Assembly (NCBI GenBank): GCA_027487485.1
Contig: JAIYDN010000018.1
Coordinates: 1-64,000 of the forward strand
DNA from: Planctomycetaceae bacterium
Lineage (GTDB): Bacteria; Planctomycetota; Planctomycetia; Pirellulales; Pirellulaceae
Reading direction: 5' to 3'
Length of the DNA: 64,000 nt
In this document: piece after piece, positions 63,671 to 64,000 of the stretch
Position numbering within the stretch: position 1 is the stretch's first letter
Layout: each line of letters begins with the position of its first letter
Translations under genes and position numbers: made by a program
The notes under the pieces: model-generated
Seen by the model: the letters and a program-made list of their open reading frames with translations, nothing else
Databases searched by the model: none
Told to the model about the DNA's origin: nothing

Positions 63671-64000
63671 TTAAGCCCCCCCATTCGGAGGAAAAAACGA
63701 CAACCGCCGAATCGGGATCGTGGCCACGGCAAAGGCGTCTCCAACCGAGCTCGATGAATCCCTCGATCCGACGCACTCAAGCTTATTGCTTAACTCAACG
63801 CTTAACGCCCCAGCCGAAACTGCCAATTCCAGCCCCCCCTGATCGCTTTCCATCCGAACAAGCCAAGAATCACCAAGCCAGCTGGCTTGCAAAATTCTCC
63901 CGCCTATTTTCAACAGACCTCCACCTTCAGATTTCTGCAAACTCTCGAAGGTGCTATTGGGACCAGCGACGAAATCAGCGGGATAGCCACCTAGCAAATC
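63671..64000 (-). CDS. 3'-terminal fragment of a gene resembling an ABC-transporter ATPase tail
   Basis: The frame is open at the window edge (positions 63997-64000 are codons inside it) and runs about 109 residues to the stop at 63671. Residues around GGRILQASWLGDSWLVRMESDQGGLELAVSAGALSV, then VGDAFAVATIPIRRLSFFPPNG, follow the pattern of a TOBE-type domain that ends many importer ATPases (GRV...YLG..., then VGD-V-L-I-P-RL-F). The ATPase itself would lie outside the window. The call is tentative. It is upstream of rpoB on the same strand, with 485 bp between. Confidence 0.4.
   Translation of the reverse strand, partial: DLLGGYPADFVAGPNSTFESLQKSEGGGLLKIGGRILQASWLGDSWLVRMESDQGGLELAVSAGALSVELSNKLECVGSRDSSSSVGDAFAVATIPIRRLSFFPPNGGA

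Noticed and set aside
63269-63776. Minus-strand frames of 122 and 142 codons upstream of rpoB
   Set aside because: They overlap each other and the ABC-tail frame in different phases, with frequent Cys, Trp and Arg and no family pattern. I looked in particular for rplL and found no match.

Overview
The window looks like a chromosomal segment of a planctomycete, probably of the Pirellulaceae. The evidence is gene content and family resemblance, not a marker-gene comparison: an N-terminal leader typical of planctomycete kinase-like proteins on a degenerate kinase, a Tat-type Gfo/Idh/MocA dehydrogenase, many secreted proteins without relatives I recognise, flagellar genes, KDO synthesis (a Gram-negative envelope), and two membrane-bound periplasmic proteases. 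Base composition looks moderate and even. I see no phage, transposase, CRISPR array, rRNA or intact tRNA.

Layout. 1-9.3 kb: two unknown genes, then an export-type cluster of three minus-strand membrane-fusion (HlyD-like) proteins, one fused to a PqqD-like domain and an M50 protease, divergent from a TolC-like outer-membrane lipoprotein; a large nested palindrome lies between them. 9.3-15.9 kb: kdsB, fliM and proA (minus), then a SulP transporter, a membrane-anchored hydrolase and a methyltransferase (plus). 16-16.5 kb: three tandem copies of a hairpin repeat. 16.7-20.5 kb: a probable sugar-catabolic operon (secreted glycosidase-like protein and two SDR dehydrogenases). 20.6-28.9 kb: dnaN, a deoxyhypusine-synthase-like gene with altered active-site residues, a pseudokinase-like membrane protein, a secreted unknown and an SLC13 transporter. 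29-35.6 kb: arginine succinyltransferase pathway genes astA-astD-astB behind an M20 hydrolase, convergent with an enolase-superfamily gene. 35.8-40.5 kb: flagellar fliG-like, fliH, fliI, fliJ and a MotE-like gene. 40.5-43 kb: two direct copies of a roughly 340-400 bp structured repeat flanking a PadR regulator and a HAAS-type membrane protein. 43-46.2 kb: an HtrA-like protease and a C-terminal processing protease. 46.5-51.4 kb: a lipoprotein, a membrane-bound spermidine-synthase-like protein and uvrA. 51.4-53.6 kb: a VOC protein and a Gfo/Idh/MocA protein. 53.6-63.2 kb: rpoB, rpoC and serS (minus), with a good intrinsic terminator after rpoC. The window ends in a gene fragment that resembles the tail of an ABC-transporter ATPase.

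Working together. The 2-9.3 kb genes could form one envelope-spanning export or processing machine; no ABC, RND or MFS motor is encoded beside them. The ast genes would degrade arginine to glutamate, with the M20 hydrolase a candidate for the missing last step. The fli genes encode the flagellar export ATPase with its regulators, plus switch proteins; the FliG-like protein has lost most of the charged residues used for torque in other bacteria.
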